From positions 1,016,501-1,080,500 of the forward strand of contig NZ_CP011388.1 in assembly GCF_001644605.1 (NCBI RefSeq): a stretch of DNA of 64,000 nt, read 5' to 3'. A program made the position numbers and the translations under genes. The notes beneath the pieces are model-generated. The model searched no databases. It saw only the letters and a program-made list of their open reading frames with translations, and was not told the origin of the DNA. Source of the DNA: Paenibacillus swuensis. GTDB lineage: Bacteria > Bacillota > Bacilli > Paenibacillales > DY6. Positions 43,481 to 52,533 of this stretch are shown piece after piece. Each line of letters opens with the position of its first letter. Within the stretch, counting starts at the first letter, position 1.

Positions 43481-44731
43481 ATGTCATCACTTACTTTACT
43501 GCGTGATCCGAAGCAGCGTAAGCTCATGTTCAGCGCGGGACTCAGCTGGTTGTTCGACGCGATGGATGTGGGCATCATCTCGTTCATCGCGGCCGCGCTT
43601 GCGGTGGAGTGGAAGCTGGACGGGGAGCAGATCGGACTCCTCGCGGCGACCAACTCGATCGGCATGGCCGTGGGCGCCGCCGTTGCGGGCTCGATGGCCG
43701 ACCGCTACGGCCGGCGCGCGGTGCTGCTGTGGACGCTGCTGATCTTCTCCGCGGCCAGCGGGCTGTCGGCGCTCGCGACGAGCTTCGCCTTCCTCTGCGT
43801 GCTGCGCTTCATCGCGGGCTTCGGCCTCGGCGGCGAGCTGCCCGTAGCGTCCACGCTCGTGTCCGAGTCGGTGCGGCCGGATGACCGCGGCCGTGCGGTG
43901 GTGCTGCTCGAAAGCTTCTGGGCGGGCGGCTGGATTCTGGCCGCGCTCATCGCTTACTTCGTCATCCCCGCTTACGGATGGCGCACCGCCTTTGTCATCG
44001 GCGCGTTTCCGGCGCTGTATGCCCTGTACCTGCGGCGGGCGATTCAGGATCCGCCGAATTTCCAGCGGCAGCGGGTGAAGCTGCCGTTCAAGCAGCGCTT
44101 CGCGTCCGTCTGGTCGGACAAGTACCGCAAGTCCACCATTACGCTGTGGATTCTGTGGTTTACCGTCGTGTTCTCTTATTACGGCATGTTCCTGTGGCTG
44201 CCGACGGTGATGGTGTTGAAGGGCTTCACGTTGGTGAAGAGTTTCCAGTACGTTCTCATCATGACGTTGGCTCAACTTCCGGGCTATTTCACCGCCGCTT
44301 ACTTTATTGAACGTTTCGGCCGCAAGTTCGTGCTTGTCGTCTATCTGCTGCTGACCGCGGTGAGCACACTGTGGTTCAGCAACGCCGATACCGACGGGAT
44401 GCTGATAGCGGCGGGGATTTCGCTATCCTTCTTCAACCTCGGTGCCTGGGGCGGCATGTACGCTTATACGCCGGAGCTCTACCCGACGGCGATTCGCTCC
44501 ACGGGCGTCGGTTTTGCGGCTTCGTTCGGCCGGATCGGCGGCGTGATCGGGCCGTATCTGGTCGGGGTGCTGGTGGCGCGTGAGGTCGCCATTGCCTCGA
44601 TCTTCACGATCTTCTTCGTGGCGATCGTTATCGGTGCGCTGACGGTGTTGTTCTTCGCCAGGGAAACGAAGGGGTTCGACCCCGACAAGGATGCCCCTGT
44701 GTTGGTGCCGGCGGAGGGCACGGTACGCTAA
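43481..44731 (+). CDS. MFS transporter (aromatic acid/NiaP-type metabolite:H+ symporter group)
   Basis: A 416-residue carrier with about 12 membrane segments. Family marks are the loop 2-3 motif GSMADRYGRRAVLLW, the helix-4 stretch RFIAGFGLGGELPVASTLVSE, PPNFQRQ in the central loop and YTPELYPTAIRSTGVG. This pattern belongs to the metabolite:H+ symporters that carry organic or aromatic acids and nicotinate-like compounds. The ATG at 43481 is preferred, with AAGGAG 8 nt upstream. The first half is strikingly GC-rich (GC-ending codons nearly throughout) against AT-rich flanks, so recent transfer from a high-GC donor is plausible. Its position suggests uptake for the operon on the other side of the AraC gene. 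Confidence 0.87.
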   Translation: MSSLTLLRDPKQRKLMFSAGLSWLFDAMDVGIISFIAAALAVEWKLDGEQIGLLAATNSIGMAVGAAVAGSMADRYGRRAVLLWTLLIFSAASGLSALATSFAFLCVLRFIAGFGLGGELPVASTLVSESVRPDDRGRAVVLLESFWAGGWILAALIAYFVIPAYGWRTAFVIGAFPALYALYLRRAIQDPPNFQRQRVKLPFKQRFASVWSDKYRKSTITLWILWFTVVFSYYGMFLWLPTVMVLKGFTLVKSFQYVLIMTLAQLPGYFTAAYFIERFGRKFVLVVYLLLTAVSTLWFSNADTDGMLIAAGISLSFFNLGAWGGMYAYTPELYPTAIRSTGVGFAASFGRIGGVIGPYLVGVLVAREVAIASIFTIFFVAIVIGALTVLFFARETKGFDPDKDAPVLVPAEGTVR

Positions 44732-44734
44732 GAG

Positions 44735-44769
44735 ATTCGATCCTGTTCGTCAGGGTCGGATTTTTTTTT
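44735..44769 (+). terminator. Terminator of the MFS gene
   Basis: ATTCGATCCTG pairs with CAGGGTCGGAT (with G-T pairs) around TTCGT, followed by nine T. It lies 3 bp after the stop. Confidence 0.92.
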
Positions 44770-44818
44770 GTAAACGGAGTTAACTATCTTATTTGCTCAT
44801 CAATCAACCAATCTCCCC

Positions 44819-45928
44819 TTAAGCGCGCAAGGCCTTTTGAAGCCAAACGATCCACTGCAACATATGGGCTTCTTGAAATTTTTGGGGATTATAACCGCTT
44901 AGCTTATGTATTTGTTCCAGCCTATAAAGCATGGTATTCCGGTGGATACCGAGCATCTTGGCGGACTCTGCAATATTAAGATCGGATGCAAAAAACGCCT
45001 TAAGGGTTTCCTCGATTTTGTCATCCCAGTACGCTTTGGACGCTTTAATAAGTTTTTCCTTGGTCTGGCTAGGCAGTTCATGAATGATAAGGGGACCTTG
45101 AATCTGGCGGTATGTGAGGACTCGTTCATCCTTGCTTGGGTAGCGAAGCGCCGCTTCCGCTTCTTCAAAGCTGGAACGCACCTCATGAAGCGATTGGATT
45201 AAGGATCCGATCCCCATGCGATAGTCTGATGTATAAGAGGTTACAACCTGGCGTACCTGATCAATATTATATGATAACGAAGAAGACGCATTTCCATAGC
45301 ACAATAATAAGGTTCGATGGGGACGATAGGCGCTTAGGAAGACGGACCTGTCTGCTATCCCCCGACTCATTACATCAAAAAATCTCTCTGCGGTATTAAA
45401 CTGGAGAGAGGATTCGTGTTCAATCACAATGGCTTGATATGGGGGGGTGATGCTGCATCCAATGGCTTGAAGCCGCTGACGCATATTCCCCTCATCGATT
45501 TCTGTACTTTCCACAAGTTCCTTCAGAATCCAGTCGATATGCAGCTGCCTCCATTCCTGCTGCAGCTTCAGTTGGCTCTGTTTAATCATCAGCTCTGTAG
45601 TCATCTTCACTAACTGAGCAACCGGTTCAATCTGCTCCATCCTTCCTGAAATTCCAATGACACCAACAACCTGTCCATGAATGATAATCGGTAAATTCAA
45701 TCCGGGCTGAGATCCCTTCCAGCGGGATTGATTTGTTTCATCGATCAGCAGTTCCTGGCGCTGTCGAATAACGTAAGCTGCCGCGGCGTGATAATGTCCA
45801 AGCCTTGATGAGTCGCCGGAAGCGATAATATACCCTCTCGCATCCATGACATTGATGTTGAAATGCGTACGGAACATCGTTTCCCTAACAATCTCCGTCG
45901 CTAGCTCATTTGTAATCAAAAAGTTCAC
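44819..45928 (-). CDS. cdaR: CdaR-type sugar-diacid regulator
   Basis: A 369-residue regulator. The N-terminal diacid-recognition domain (about 1-135) has NVMDARGYIIASGDSSRLG and GVIGISGRMEQIEPVAQLV; the C-terminal PucR/HTH_30 domain (about 300-365) has AFFASDLNIAESAKMLGIHRNTMLYRLEQI. It should activate use of glycerate, galactarate or glucarate. It is divergent from a glycerate kinase gene, the normal target. The start has a GAGGTG ribosome site. The symbol is given by family resemblance. Confidence 0.9.
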   Translation of the reverse strand: MNFLITNELATEIVRETMFRTHFNINVMDARGYIIASGDSSRLGHYHAAAAYVIRQRQELLIDETNQSRWKGSQPGLNLPIIIHGQVVGVIGISGRMEQIEPVAQLVKMTTELMIKQSQLKLQQEWRQLHIDWILKELVESTEIDEGNMRQRLQAIGCSITPPYQAIVIEHESSLQFNTAERFFDVMSRGIADRSVFLSAYRPHRTLLLCYGNASSSLSYNIDQVRQVVTSYTSDYRMGIGSLIQSLHEVRSSFEEAEAALRYPSKDERVLTYRQIQGPLIIHELPSQTKEKLIKASKAYWDDKIEETLKAFFASDLNIAESAKMLGIHRNTMLYRLEQIHKLSGYNPQKFQEAHMLQWIVWLQKALRA

Positions 45929-45972
45929 CTCGAATGAGTGTTTATATGTGAGTAGTTGTGAGTATTATACAA

Positions 45973-46009
45973 AAATTATCATAATTTAATATGCATTTGT
46001 TGTGCATAT
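45973..46009. promoter_or_regulatory. Two palindromes in the divergent CdaR/glycerate kinase gap
   Basis: AAATTAT-C-ATAATTT (45973-45987) and ATATGCA-N7-TGCATAT (45989-46009) lie back to back in the 151-bp gap. A TATACT that could be the -10 of the kinase gene is at 46032-46037. They are candidate CdaR binding sites; the motif is not matched to a known one. Confidence 0.4.
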
Positions 46010-46079
46010 GTGCTAATGACTTTATGAAAATTATACTCTAAGATCAATTTATCGGTAATCGGATAGGAGGTCAGCCCAT

Positions 46080-47237
46080 ATGAAATTTCTTATCGCATCG
46101 GATTCCTTCAAAGGCAGCCTGACTTCTCTACAGGTCGGAAACATCATGTCGCAAGCCATAGTGGAAGAAATTCCAGACGCCCAAGTTAGAATCATTCCGA
46201 TGGCGGATGGAGGGGAGGGCACGATCGATGCCGTAATTGGCGCCGGTCGAGGAGACCTGATTCCTGTGTCTGTTACGGGCCCCCATGGAAGTAAGGTGAT
46301 TTCACATTACGGAAAACTACATGCGCATGGGGCACAACCTGAGGCGGTAGTTGAGATCGCCAATATTTGCGGATTAACGATGGTAGATGAGGGGCATAGG
46401 GATCCGTTAATGGTGTCCAGCAGGGGACTTGGAGATATGCTGGTTGCTTTACTCGACCAAGGAATCCGGCATGTTGTCGCAGGCTTGGGAGGAAGCGCAT
46501 GCAATGACGGCGGTATGGGAATGCTGGCTGCCCTTGGCGTACAATTTTACGATGAGCTGGGACATGAATTATCCGGCAGCGCCGCGGATTTGCTAAGAGT
46601 TGCTTCTGTCGACTGGAGCCGAATGGATCGCCGTATTATGGATACCGAGCTAATCATTGCCAGTGATGTAACCAACCCTTTAGTGGGTCCATCCGGAGCC
46701 ACGCATGTCTTTGGTCCGCAGAAGGGACTCCTTCCCGAGATGATTGAGCCGTTAGATCAAGCTATGGTTCGATATGGAAGACTGCTGGAGGTTGGAAACG
46801 GCCGCGATTCTGATCAATCACTCCTGCTTTCCCCTGGCTCCGGCGCAGCGGGAGGACTTGGTTTCGCTCTACAAATCATAGGTGGACGTATCGTTCCGGG
46901 AGCTGAGAAAGTTGCTGAACTGACGGGGCTGAAGAATGCCGTCCGGGAAAGCGATTGGGTCCTGACAGGGGAAGGCAGGAGCGATTACCAAACGCTCTGC
47001 GGCAAGCTTCCCAGCTATGTGAGCACATTGGCAGCGGAGTCTGGAAAGCCTGCGGTGCTTATTTCCGGCAGTCACGGTGAAGGCGTCGAGTCGCTGTACG
47101 CTCATTTTGCCGGTTGTTTTGCCACAGTGAATAAACCGGCGACACTCGCACACTGTATGCAAGAGGCTGAGAATCTATTACGGCAATGTACACGAAATGT
47201 GGCACGGTTAATTGATGCCAGTCGAAAATTCAGATAA
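46080..47237 (+). CDS. Glycerate kinase (GarK/GlxK family)
   Basis: A 385-residue kinase that phosphorylates glycerate and so feeds glycolysis. The N-terminus IASDSFKGSLTS and IPMADGGEGTIDA are the family signatures, and VVAGLGGSACNDGGMGMLAALG and LSPGSGAAGGLGFAL are glycine-rich phosphate loops. Ribosome site AGGAGG. It is the first gene of a two-gene operon; the dehydrogenase gene starts 15 bp after its stop. Whether it gives 2- or 3-phosphoglycerate cannot be read from sequence. Confidence 0.92.
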   Translation: MKFLIASDSFKGSLTSLQVGNIMSQAIVEEIPDAQVRIIPMADGGEGTIDAVIGAGRGDLIPVSVTGPHGSKVISHYGKLHAHGAQPEAVVEIANICGLTMVDEGHRDPLMVSSRGLGDMLVALLDQGIRHVVAGLGGSACNDGGMGMLAALGVQFYDELGHELSGSAADLLRVASVDWSRMDRRIMDTELIIASDVTNPLVGPSGATHVFGPQKGLLPEMIEPLDQAMVRYGRLLEVGNGRDSDQSLLLSPGSGAAGGLGFALQIIGGRIVPGAEKVAELTGLKNAVRESDWVLTGEGRSDYQTLCGKLPSYVSTLAAESGKPAVLISGSHGEGVESLYAHFAGCFATVNKPATLAHCMQEAENLLRQCTRNVARLIDASRKFR

Positions 47238-47252
47238 AAGGAGTTCTTCCCC

Positions 47253-48212
47253 ATGAACATTGTTGTGCTAGATGGATATACCTTGCAGCAAAATGACCTT
47301 AGTTGGGCACATCTGCAAACCTTAGGTGATGTAACCGTTTATGATCGAACCGCATCCGAAGAGATCCTAACCAGAGCTCAAGACGCAGATATCATTTTGA
47401 CCAATAAAACACCTCTAACAGCTGAAACACTGGAACACTTGCCCCGGCTTCGTTACATAGGCGTTCTAGCCACCGGCTACAATATCGTTGATGTGGAAAC
47501 AGCCCGCAAACGCGGGATACCCGTGACCAATGTGCCTGCTTATGGGACGAATTCCGTGGCACAGTTCGTATTTGCGCTGATTCTTGAGCTCGCTCAGCAG
47601 GTAGGGAAGCATGCTTCTGCCGTTGCTTCGGGAACATGGGCTAACTGCCCCGATTTCAGCTTCACGTGCACACCATTAATGGAGTTGGCTGGCAAAACGA
47701 TCGGGCTGATCGGGCTCGGTAAAATCGGAAACCAAACAGCGGTGATCGCCCGCGCTTTTGGGATGAAGGTCATTGCTGTAGGCAGTGGACGCAGATCACC
47801 TGCGCCTGTCGAAGGTATAGAATGGGTGGAGTTGCCGGAGCTGCTGACACGTTCCGATGTTATAAGTTTGCATTGCCCACTTACCCCGGATACATTCGAA
47901 TTGATCAATAAAGATCGGCTTCAGCTTATGAAATCTACAGCATATATAATCAATACATCACGAGGACAGATTATTGTGGAGCAGGACCTTGCCGATGCGC
48001 TCCATAACGGAGAGCTTGCAGGCGCCGCTTTGGATGTACTGTCTGTAGAGCCTCCTCATCCGGATAATCCGCTGTTACACGCACCAAACTGCATCATAAC
48101 ACCGCACATTGCCTGGGCAAGTAAAGAGGCGCGCGAGAACCTGATGGACGCTGCTGTTGAGAACGTGCGTCAGTTCCAGGCGGGGACACTGATTAATGTG
48201 GTTAATTTATAA
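47253..48212 (+). CDS. D-2-hydroxyacid dehydrogenase (hydroxypyruvate/glyoxylate reductase type)
   Basis: A 319-residue NAD(P)-dependent enzyme of the D-isomer-specific family. The dinucleotide loop is LIGLGKIGNQ, and the catalytic Arg, Glu and His lie in INTSRGQII, LSVEPPHPDN and TPHIAWASKE. It probably interconverts hydroxypyruvate and D-glycerate, supplying the kinase gene just upstream. An AAGGAG ribosome site is present. A hairpin closes the operon after its stop. Confidence 0.9.
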   Translation: MNIVVLDGYTLQQNDLSWAHLQTLGDVTVYDRTASEEILTRAQDADIILTNKTPLTAETLEHLPRLRYIGVLATGYNIVDVETARKRGIPVTNVPAYGTNSVAQFVFALILELAQQVGKHASAVASGTWANCPDFSFTCTPLMELAGKTIGLIGLGKIGNQTAVIARAFGMKVIAVGSGRRSPAPVEGIEWVELPELLTRSDVISLHCPLTPDTFELINKDRLQLMKSTAYIINTSRGQIIVEQDLADALHNGELAGAALDVLSVEPPHPDNPLLHAPNCIITPHIAWASKEARENLMDAAVENVRQFQAGTLINVVNL

Positions 48213-48237
48213 AATAAATCGTGAAAATTGGAACCCA

Positions 48238-48272
48238 AAAGACCTGGCGCATGCGTCCTGCGGCAGGTCTTT
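48238..48272. terminator. Terminator after the glycerate operon
   Basis: AAAGACCTGGCGCA and TGCGGCAGGTCTTT pair over 14 bases with one mismatch around a 7-nt loop, between this operon and the convergent AraC gene. Confidence 0.85.
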
Positions 48273-48294
48273 CTGTGGGATGTCATCCTTTGCG

Positions 48295-49128
48295 CTATCC
48301 CTTGCGATATGCACTGGGGGACAGTCCAACTTCGCGAGTGAACAGCTTGGAGAAATAAAGGGGGTCCTCGTAACCTACCTCGGACGCCACCTCGGATATC
48401 GGAGCAAGTCCGCTGAGCAGGAGAATTTTGGCCTTGTCCATTCGGACCTTATGCACATATTTCACATAGCTGTAACCCGATATTTTCTTGAATAATAAGG
48501 CAAAGTAACTGACGGACATGGAGCAAATACGCGCCATCTGGTCCCGGTTGACAGGCTGCTTGTAATGGTCATGTATGTGCTCTATGGCCTTTCGGATGGC
48601 TTCCTCGGCTCTCAGTACCGCCAACGACGGAGCCGCTTGTTTCTTCTCCATCCCACCCAGCAGCTCCATTAGGAGAATTCGGGACCGCCATTCATACCCG
48701 GGCTGCTTCCCGTTCCATAACTGATGCAGCCTGCGAAACTGCTCCTCCGCCCCGGACACGGGATCCAGCGCCAGCATATGAGGCATAGGGATCCCGGATC
48801 CGGATTCCTTGGAGGAAATGGACATTCCTTCCCACTGCGCCAGCCGATAGTCGAAATGCACGGCAACGTATAGCAGCGGATTGGCTTCATTCGTCGTAAA
48901 TTTCATGCTGCTGCCCGGCGGTGAAATCTGGTAATAGCATCCGGGGCCCAAATCATAGGAATTCCCGTTAACCTCCAAAACGCCATATCCCCGGACGACA
49001 AAACCCAGATTGCACATCCTGGTGGAGTGGATGGTCACTTGATAGGCGTGACTGCGCCAATGCTCCTCATCCCGGAACAATATATCATGAATCCGGGGGG
49101 TGAAACGATTCATAAAATCCTGGTCCAT
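48295..49128 (-). CDS. AraC-family regulator downstream of the FAD-protein pair
   Basis: A 277-residue regulator with a cupin-like sensor (about 10-120; YGVLEVNGNSYDLGPGCYYQISPPG) and C-terminal double helix-turn-helix (about 180-277; DQMARICSMSVSYFALLFKKISGYS and YFSKLFTREVGLSPSAYRKG). I chose the ATG at 49128 because GGAGGGATCAGG abuts it at the right distance. It is on the same strand as, and 78 bp after, the FAD oxidoreductase gene, so it may be co-transcribed and regulate that unit. Confidence 0.88.
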   Translation of the reverse strand: MDQDFMNRFTPRIHDILFRDEEHWRSHAYQVTIHSTRMCNLGFVVRGYGVLEVNGNSYDLGPGCYYQISPPGSSMKFTTNEANPLLYVAVHFDYRLAQWEGMSISSKESGSGIPMPHMLALDPVSGAEEQFRRLHQLWNGKQPGYEWRSRILLMELLGGMEKKQAAPSLAVLRAEEAIRKAIEHIHDHYKQPVNRDQMARICSMSVSYFALLFKKISGYSYVKYVHKVRMDKAKILLLSGLAPISEVASEVGYEDPLYFSKLFTREVGLSPSAYRKG

Positions 49129-49206
49129 CCTGATCCCTCCATGCGTAAGCATGAAACATTAGAGCGCTACTCTACCATTATAAAGTCTACGCCAATCGAA
49201 TCAAGG

Positions 49207-51102
49207 TCAATTCCAACGGCTTGTATAAGCGCTGTATATACGATGAACACGTTCATTCATCTTGTTCTTGAGGAACCCATTGGCCTCTTTAATGTGAGTC
49301 TTCAGGGTGATGATCAATTCGAAATTCGGATCGGAGAACCTTCCGGTAACAACCTCGTCGATCTGCGGTCTCCACTCTTCATATTGGTCAGCAATCCGCA
49401 GGGCGGCCATCATGGAAAAGCTGAAAAATTGGAAATACAGTTCTGTCCGGTCAAAAATAAACTCATCATTGCTGCTGTCAGCCTCAAGCGTCTCCATGAA
49501 CGTTTCATTTCTCATGAAGCGCATTAACTCAGGCATGATTTCAAGGTCTTTCAGACGCCCCAGTAAATAAATAGCCGCGAAGAGATGAGGTTGGTTGTAT
49601 TTACGGCTGGTTCGCGGCAAATATAAATCCCGAGAATAAACAATTTCGCGCAGGACGGGCAGGGATGCGCTTTCCCCCATTAAGCCCAGTGCAAGCGCAC
49701 TGTTCTTCCGGAGCAGAGGCTCGTCGTGTTGATCTGTCCACTCCTTTAAAGAAGCTATGATAGAGCCGCCCAATCGCTTCGCTGACCAGATGGCAATCCC
49801 CGGTTTATCACCTGAGAGGCCCTCTTTAATGGCTTGGGGATCTGTCAGCCACTTGGAAGCTGGAATCGGCTTCCGTTCATGGTCCTCTTGGGGAGTAATC
49901 TCTTGGAATTCCAAAGTTTGCCCGACCTTCAGACATTTCGTCTCGACCAGTAATTCCTTCAGCTTGGCATAGGGAACTTCCTTGACATGCACATGATCCC
50001 GAATGGCCAGGTAGGCGATATTGGCGGCAACCTCACCGGATTTTTCCATATCCCTCTTCTGACGGATCGCGGAGGCAATATCGTGATCCAGCGAAATACA
50101 GCGTCCCGCCGCGAGCAATCCGTCAAACCCCTGGGGAATTAACGCCCCCATAGGAACCGGAACATTCATGTTTGGTCCGAACAGACTCGCCGCGACCAGC
50201 CAATCCTGCTGATTTTCGCTTTCGAATGCCATATCTTTTCCGTGATTGTCCAGATTGGAGAAGCCAAAGAATACAGGCTCCGCAGTTAATCGGTCCTCCA
50301 GCACATCCGCAAACGTGACCCGTTCTTCACCGACGATTCTGCGGCTCTCCCGAATCCCCAGTAAAGCAGCCGTTTTGAGCAGGAGCGCTTCCCCGGTGAA
50401 AGTCTCTTGCAGATGCGTACCGAGCAGATTGGAGTCGATAATCGCCTGGGTCACGCTGTCGGGATCCGCAACATGAATGTAGCCGGAATCGGTATAGAAA
50501 TTGCCCACCGCTCCGTTCGGGTAGAGCTTCATCTGAACATTCGAGAACGGCTGGCATTCTCCGTCAAGCTCTCGTCCCATATCCAATGCACAACCGGCAA
50601 GTTCACAAACCTCCGCATTGCCCGTACTGTCTATAACAACGCTTGCTGAGGTCCGGTGAATACCGGCCGGGGACACCCAGCATAAGCCTCTGACCTTGTG
50701 CTCATCCCGGTAAACCCCGATTACAAACGATTCGTAGCTTACCTCCGTACCGGCTTTTACTGCTTGGGTATCCATAATCCAGTTCTTGATCTCAGCATGG
50801 ACTCCTTGGAACGGGGCGAAATCGTCCTGCCTCTGATAAGCAGCAACCTGACTGTCGATATCCTCAAATATGCCGCCGCGGTTCCCATAGTAGTACCCCA
50901 CGACGCCGCCGACAGTTCCTGTCCCTCCCATGCAATTCAGGCGCTCAATACCCAACACGCTAAGGCCTTTTCTGGCCGCGGCAATGGCAGCCATGGAACC
51001 CGCTGTCCCAAGCCCTACCACTATGACATCATAATGCTTCTCGAATACACCGTCTGCGGGTAAAGCTATAATGCGGCCATCCCGTTTCTCCATGAGCTGC
51101 AT
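49207..51102 (-). CDS. FAD-dependent oxidoreductase with HEAT-like C-terminus
   Basis: A 631-residue FAD_oxidored family protein. The dinucleotide fold begins with DVIVVGLGTAGSMAAIAAARKG (GLGTAG at about 31-36), then a Glu in LGIER and the loop CMGGTGTVGGVVGYYYGNRGG. A second FAD segment GFDGLLAAGRCISLDHDIASAI lies near 340. From about 440 to 560 there are HEAT-like helical repeats (LRKNSALALGLMGESASLPVLREIV). It has no signal peptide. It starts 2 bp after the stop of another FAD-fold protein, so the two probably act together. Substrate unknown; members often adjoin glycan or polyol genes. Confidence 0.82.
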   Translation of the reverse strand: MQLMEKRDGRIIALPADGVFEKHYDVIVVGLGTAGSMAAIAAARKGLSVLGIERLNCMGGTGTVGGVVGYYYGNRGGIFEDIDSQVAAYQRQDDFAPFQGVHAEIKNWIMDTQAVKAGTEVSYESFVIGVYRDEHKVRGLCWVSPAGIHRTSASVVIDSTGNAEVCELAGCALDMGRELDGECQPFSNVQMKLYPNGAVGNFYTDSGYIHVADPDSVTQAIIDSNLLGTHLQETFTGEALLLKTAALLGIRESRRIVGEERVTFADVLEDRLTAEPVFFGFSNLDNHGKDMAFESENQQDWLVAASLFGPNMNVPVPMGALIPQGFDGLLAAGRCISLDHDIASAIRQKRDMEKSGEVAANIAYLAIRDHVHVKEVPYAKLKELLVETKCLKVGQTLEFQEITPQEDHERKPIPASKWLTDPQAIKEGLSGDKPGIAIWSAKRLGGSIIASLKEWTDQHDEPLLRKNSALALGLMGESASLPVLREIVYSRDLYLPRTSRKYNQPHLFAAIYLLGRLKDLEIMPELMRFMRNETFMETLEADSSNDEFIFDRTELYFQFFSFSMMAALRIADQYEEWRPQIDEVVTGRFSDPNFELIITLKTHIKEANGFLKNKMNERVHRIYSAYTSRWN

Positions 51103-51104
51103 GA

Positions 51105-51911
51105 TTAGAAGCCCCCTTTCCCATAATGGAAGCCTTGATCGAAGGCTTCAAGAGGGGATGCGTAATAAGCCGAGGGAAGCCATTCCCATCCTGGAGCGAT
51201 CTGTTGGCAACTGTCCTCGTACTCTATATCAAATTCCTCCGCATGTGTGACGAATGCATACGGCTGCAGCGAAAGCGGCCGATTCAACCAGAATTGGAAT
51301 AGTCTGTTCCTTGCTGAAATCCAGTCTTCATGGGGATCCAGCGGAAATCGGAGGAAGATTTCGGAATCAAACCGGCCGCGTCGAGTTTCATATCCCTCGA
51401 TCTCGGCAGCATCTAAGTCCTTCGTCTTTCCCTTGATCATGACATTCAGGCTCTTTGCCTTCACTCGAAGGCATTCTGGCTTGGTGGAGCAGGGGATAGA
51501 AGTATCCACTAAAGTGTCTGTTGTTATGCTCCTGAGTCCCGAGGCATCATAGTACAATACCTTAAATTTCCCTTCCTGCCTGCTGACGTCTACAATGGAA
51601 GACTGCATTCTCACTTGGAGACGGTGTTCCTTAATGTGCTTAATCATGACAGGCATTAACCCGGGAAGGTGGAGGCTGCCTTCTTCACTCATGATGTTCC
51701 GAAGCATTAGTTCTTCACGGATCTCCCGGCTGGTTGAAGATTTCTCCGCGGAAATCCACGGGCGGTTCATCTTGAAGCTTCGGATAAACTCGCTGCCGAC
51801 GCTGTTGCCGGACTCCAGCACCACGGCTTCGGCCCCCTTGGCGGACGCCAGCCCCAGGCCCAGCATGGACGCTCCTATAATCAAATTCGGTACGTGGTCA
51901 ACTTGTTGCAT
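51105..51911 (-). CDS. Second FAD/NAD-fold protein, partner of the FAD oxidoreductase
   Basis: A 268-residue protein starting with a Rossmann-type segment (LIIGASMLGLGLASAKGAE, then the ribose-binding Glu in VVLESG). This is a divergent version of GxGxxG. The middle has VDTSIPCSTKPECLRVK with two Cys, and the end is rich in aromatic residues. It is much shorter than usual FAD oxidoreductases. I do not recognise the family. GGAGGG precedes the ATG. It is the first gene of a unit with the 631-residue oxidoreductase (2 bp gap). A subunit or accessory cofactor role is likely but inferred. Confidence 0.7.
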   Translation of the reverse strand: MQQVDHVPNLIIGASMLGLGLASAKGAEAVVLESGNSVGSEFIRSFKMNRPWISAEKSSTSREIREELMLRNIMSEEGSLHLPGLMPVMIKHIKEHRLQVRMQSSIVDVSRQEGKFKVLYYDASGLRSITTDTLVDTSIPCSTKPECLRVKAKSLNVMIKGKTKDLDAAEIEGYETRRGRFDSEIFLRFPLDPHEDWISARNRLFQFWLNRPLSLQPYAFVTHAEEFDIEYEDSCQQIAPGWEWLPSAYYASPLEAFDQGFHYGKGGF

Positions 51912-52074
51912 ATGCCAAACCCTCCTGCTTTGTGTCCCCTGAAATGCTTAGATATCAAGTTATCAGGGGGGTTAGGATGTGATATATGCTCCATTATACG
52001 CCGGGTCCACCAGGAGTAAATGGACGATCCAAGTTGAAATATGGAGGATTCTCCACTCATATCAAAGGCTTGTT

Positions 52075-52122
52075 ACGCAAAGAAGATCCGATCCTGTGAT
52101 CAGGATCGGATCTTCTTTGCGT
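52075..52122. terminator. Perfect 22-bp hairpin downstream of the HxlR gene
   Basis: The arms 52075-52096 and 52101-52122 are exactly complementary with the 4-nt loop TGAT. It lies 13 bp after the end of the HxlR gene on the minus strand and about 150 bp from the FAD unit on the other side. The arms carry T/A-rich ends (TCTTCTTT). It is most likely a bidirectional terminator. The rest of the 51912-52135 gap holds the promoter region of the FAD unit, without clear boxes. Confidence 0.75.
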
Positions 52123-52135
52123 GCATAGCTATCGG

Positions 52136-52519
52136 CTATATTTCTTCCCCTGCGATAACTGTTGTTTGCAAACTTCGCACTCTGTCTTTATGTTGTTCGC
52201 CCCAGTCCTTCATCAGCAGTATGATAGGCTCCAAAGTTCTCCCAAACTCCGTGAGAGAATATTCTACTTTGGGAGGAATCTCTTTATATACCTCGCGATG
52301 AATGATGCCGTCCCGCTCCAATTCTCTTAGTTGTAGAGTAACCATACGCTGAGTCATATTAGGCTCCAATTTTCGAAACTCATTGAACCGTTTTGTGCCG
52401 TCAATGAGATGATATAGGAGGAGACCTTTCCACTTACCGCCGATGACATCCAATGTGATTTCCACAGGACATCCTTCAAAGTTAGAAGAATCATCAAATT
52501 CAATCTTTCGATTTCTCAT
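52136..52519 (-). CDS. HxlR-type winged-helix regulator
   Basis: A 127-residue winged-helix regulator. The hallmark Cys near residue 16 (SNFEGCPVEITLDVIGGKWKG) is present, followed by the HTH with RFNEFRKLEPNMTQRMVTLQLRELERDGI and the wing EVYKEIPPKVEYSLTEFG. I chose the ATG at 52519 because AGGAGTGATC lies before it. HxlR proteins sense electrophiles or redox state through that Cys. It is divergent from a reductase-like gene, the likely target. Confidence 0.92.
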   Translation of the reverse strand: MRNRKIEFDDSSNFEGCPVEITLDVIGGKWKGLLLYHLIDGTKRFNEFRKLEPNMTQRMVTLQLRELERDGIIHREVYKEIPPKVEYSLTEFGRTLEPIILLMKDWGEQHKDRVRSLQTTVIAGEEI

Positions 52520-52533
52520 GTCGATCACTCCTA

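Noticed and set aside
43496-44275. 259-codon open frame opposite the MFS gene
   Set aside because: Arg/His/Gln-rich antisense frame caused by high GC; the sense strand codes for an evident 12-helix carrier.
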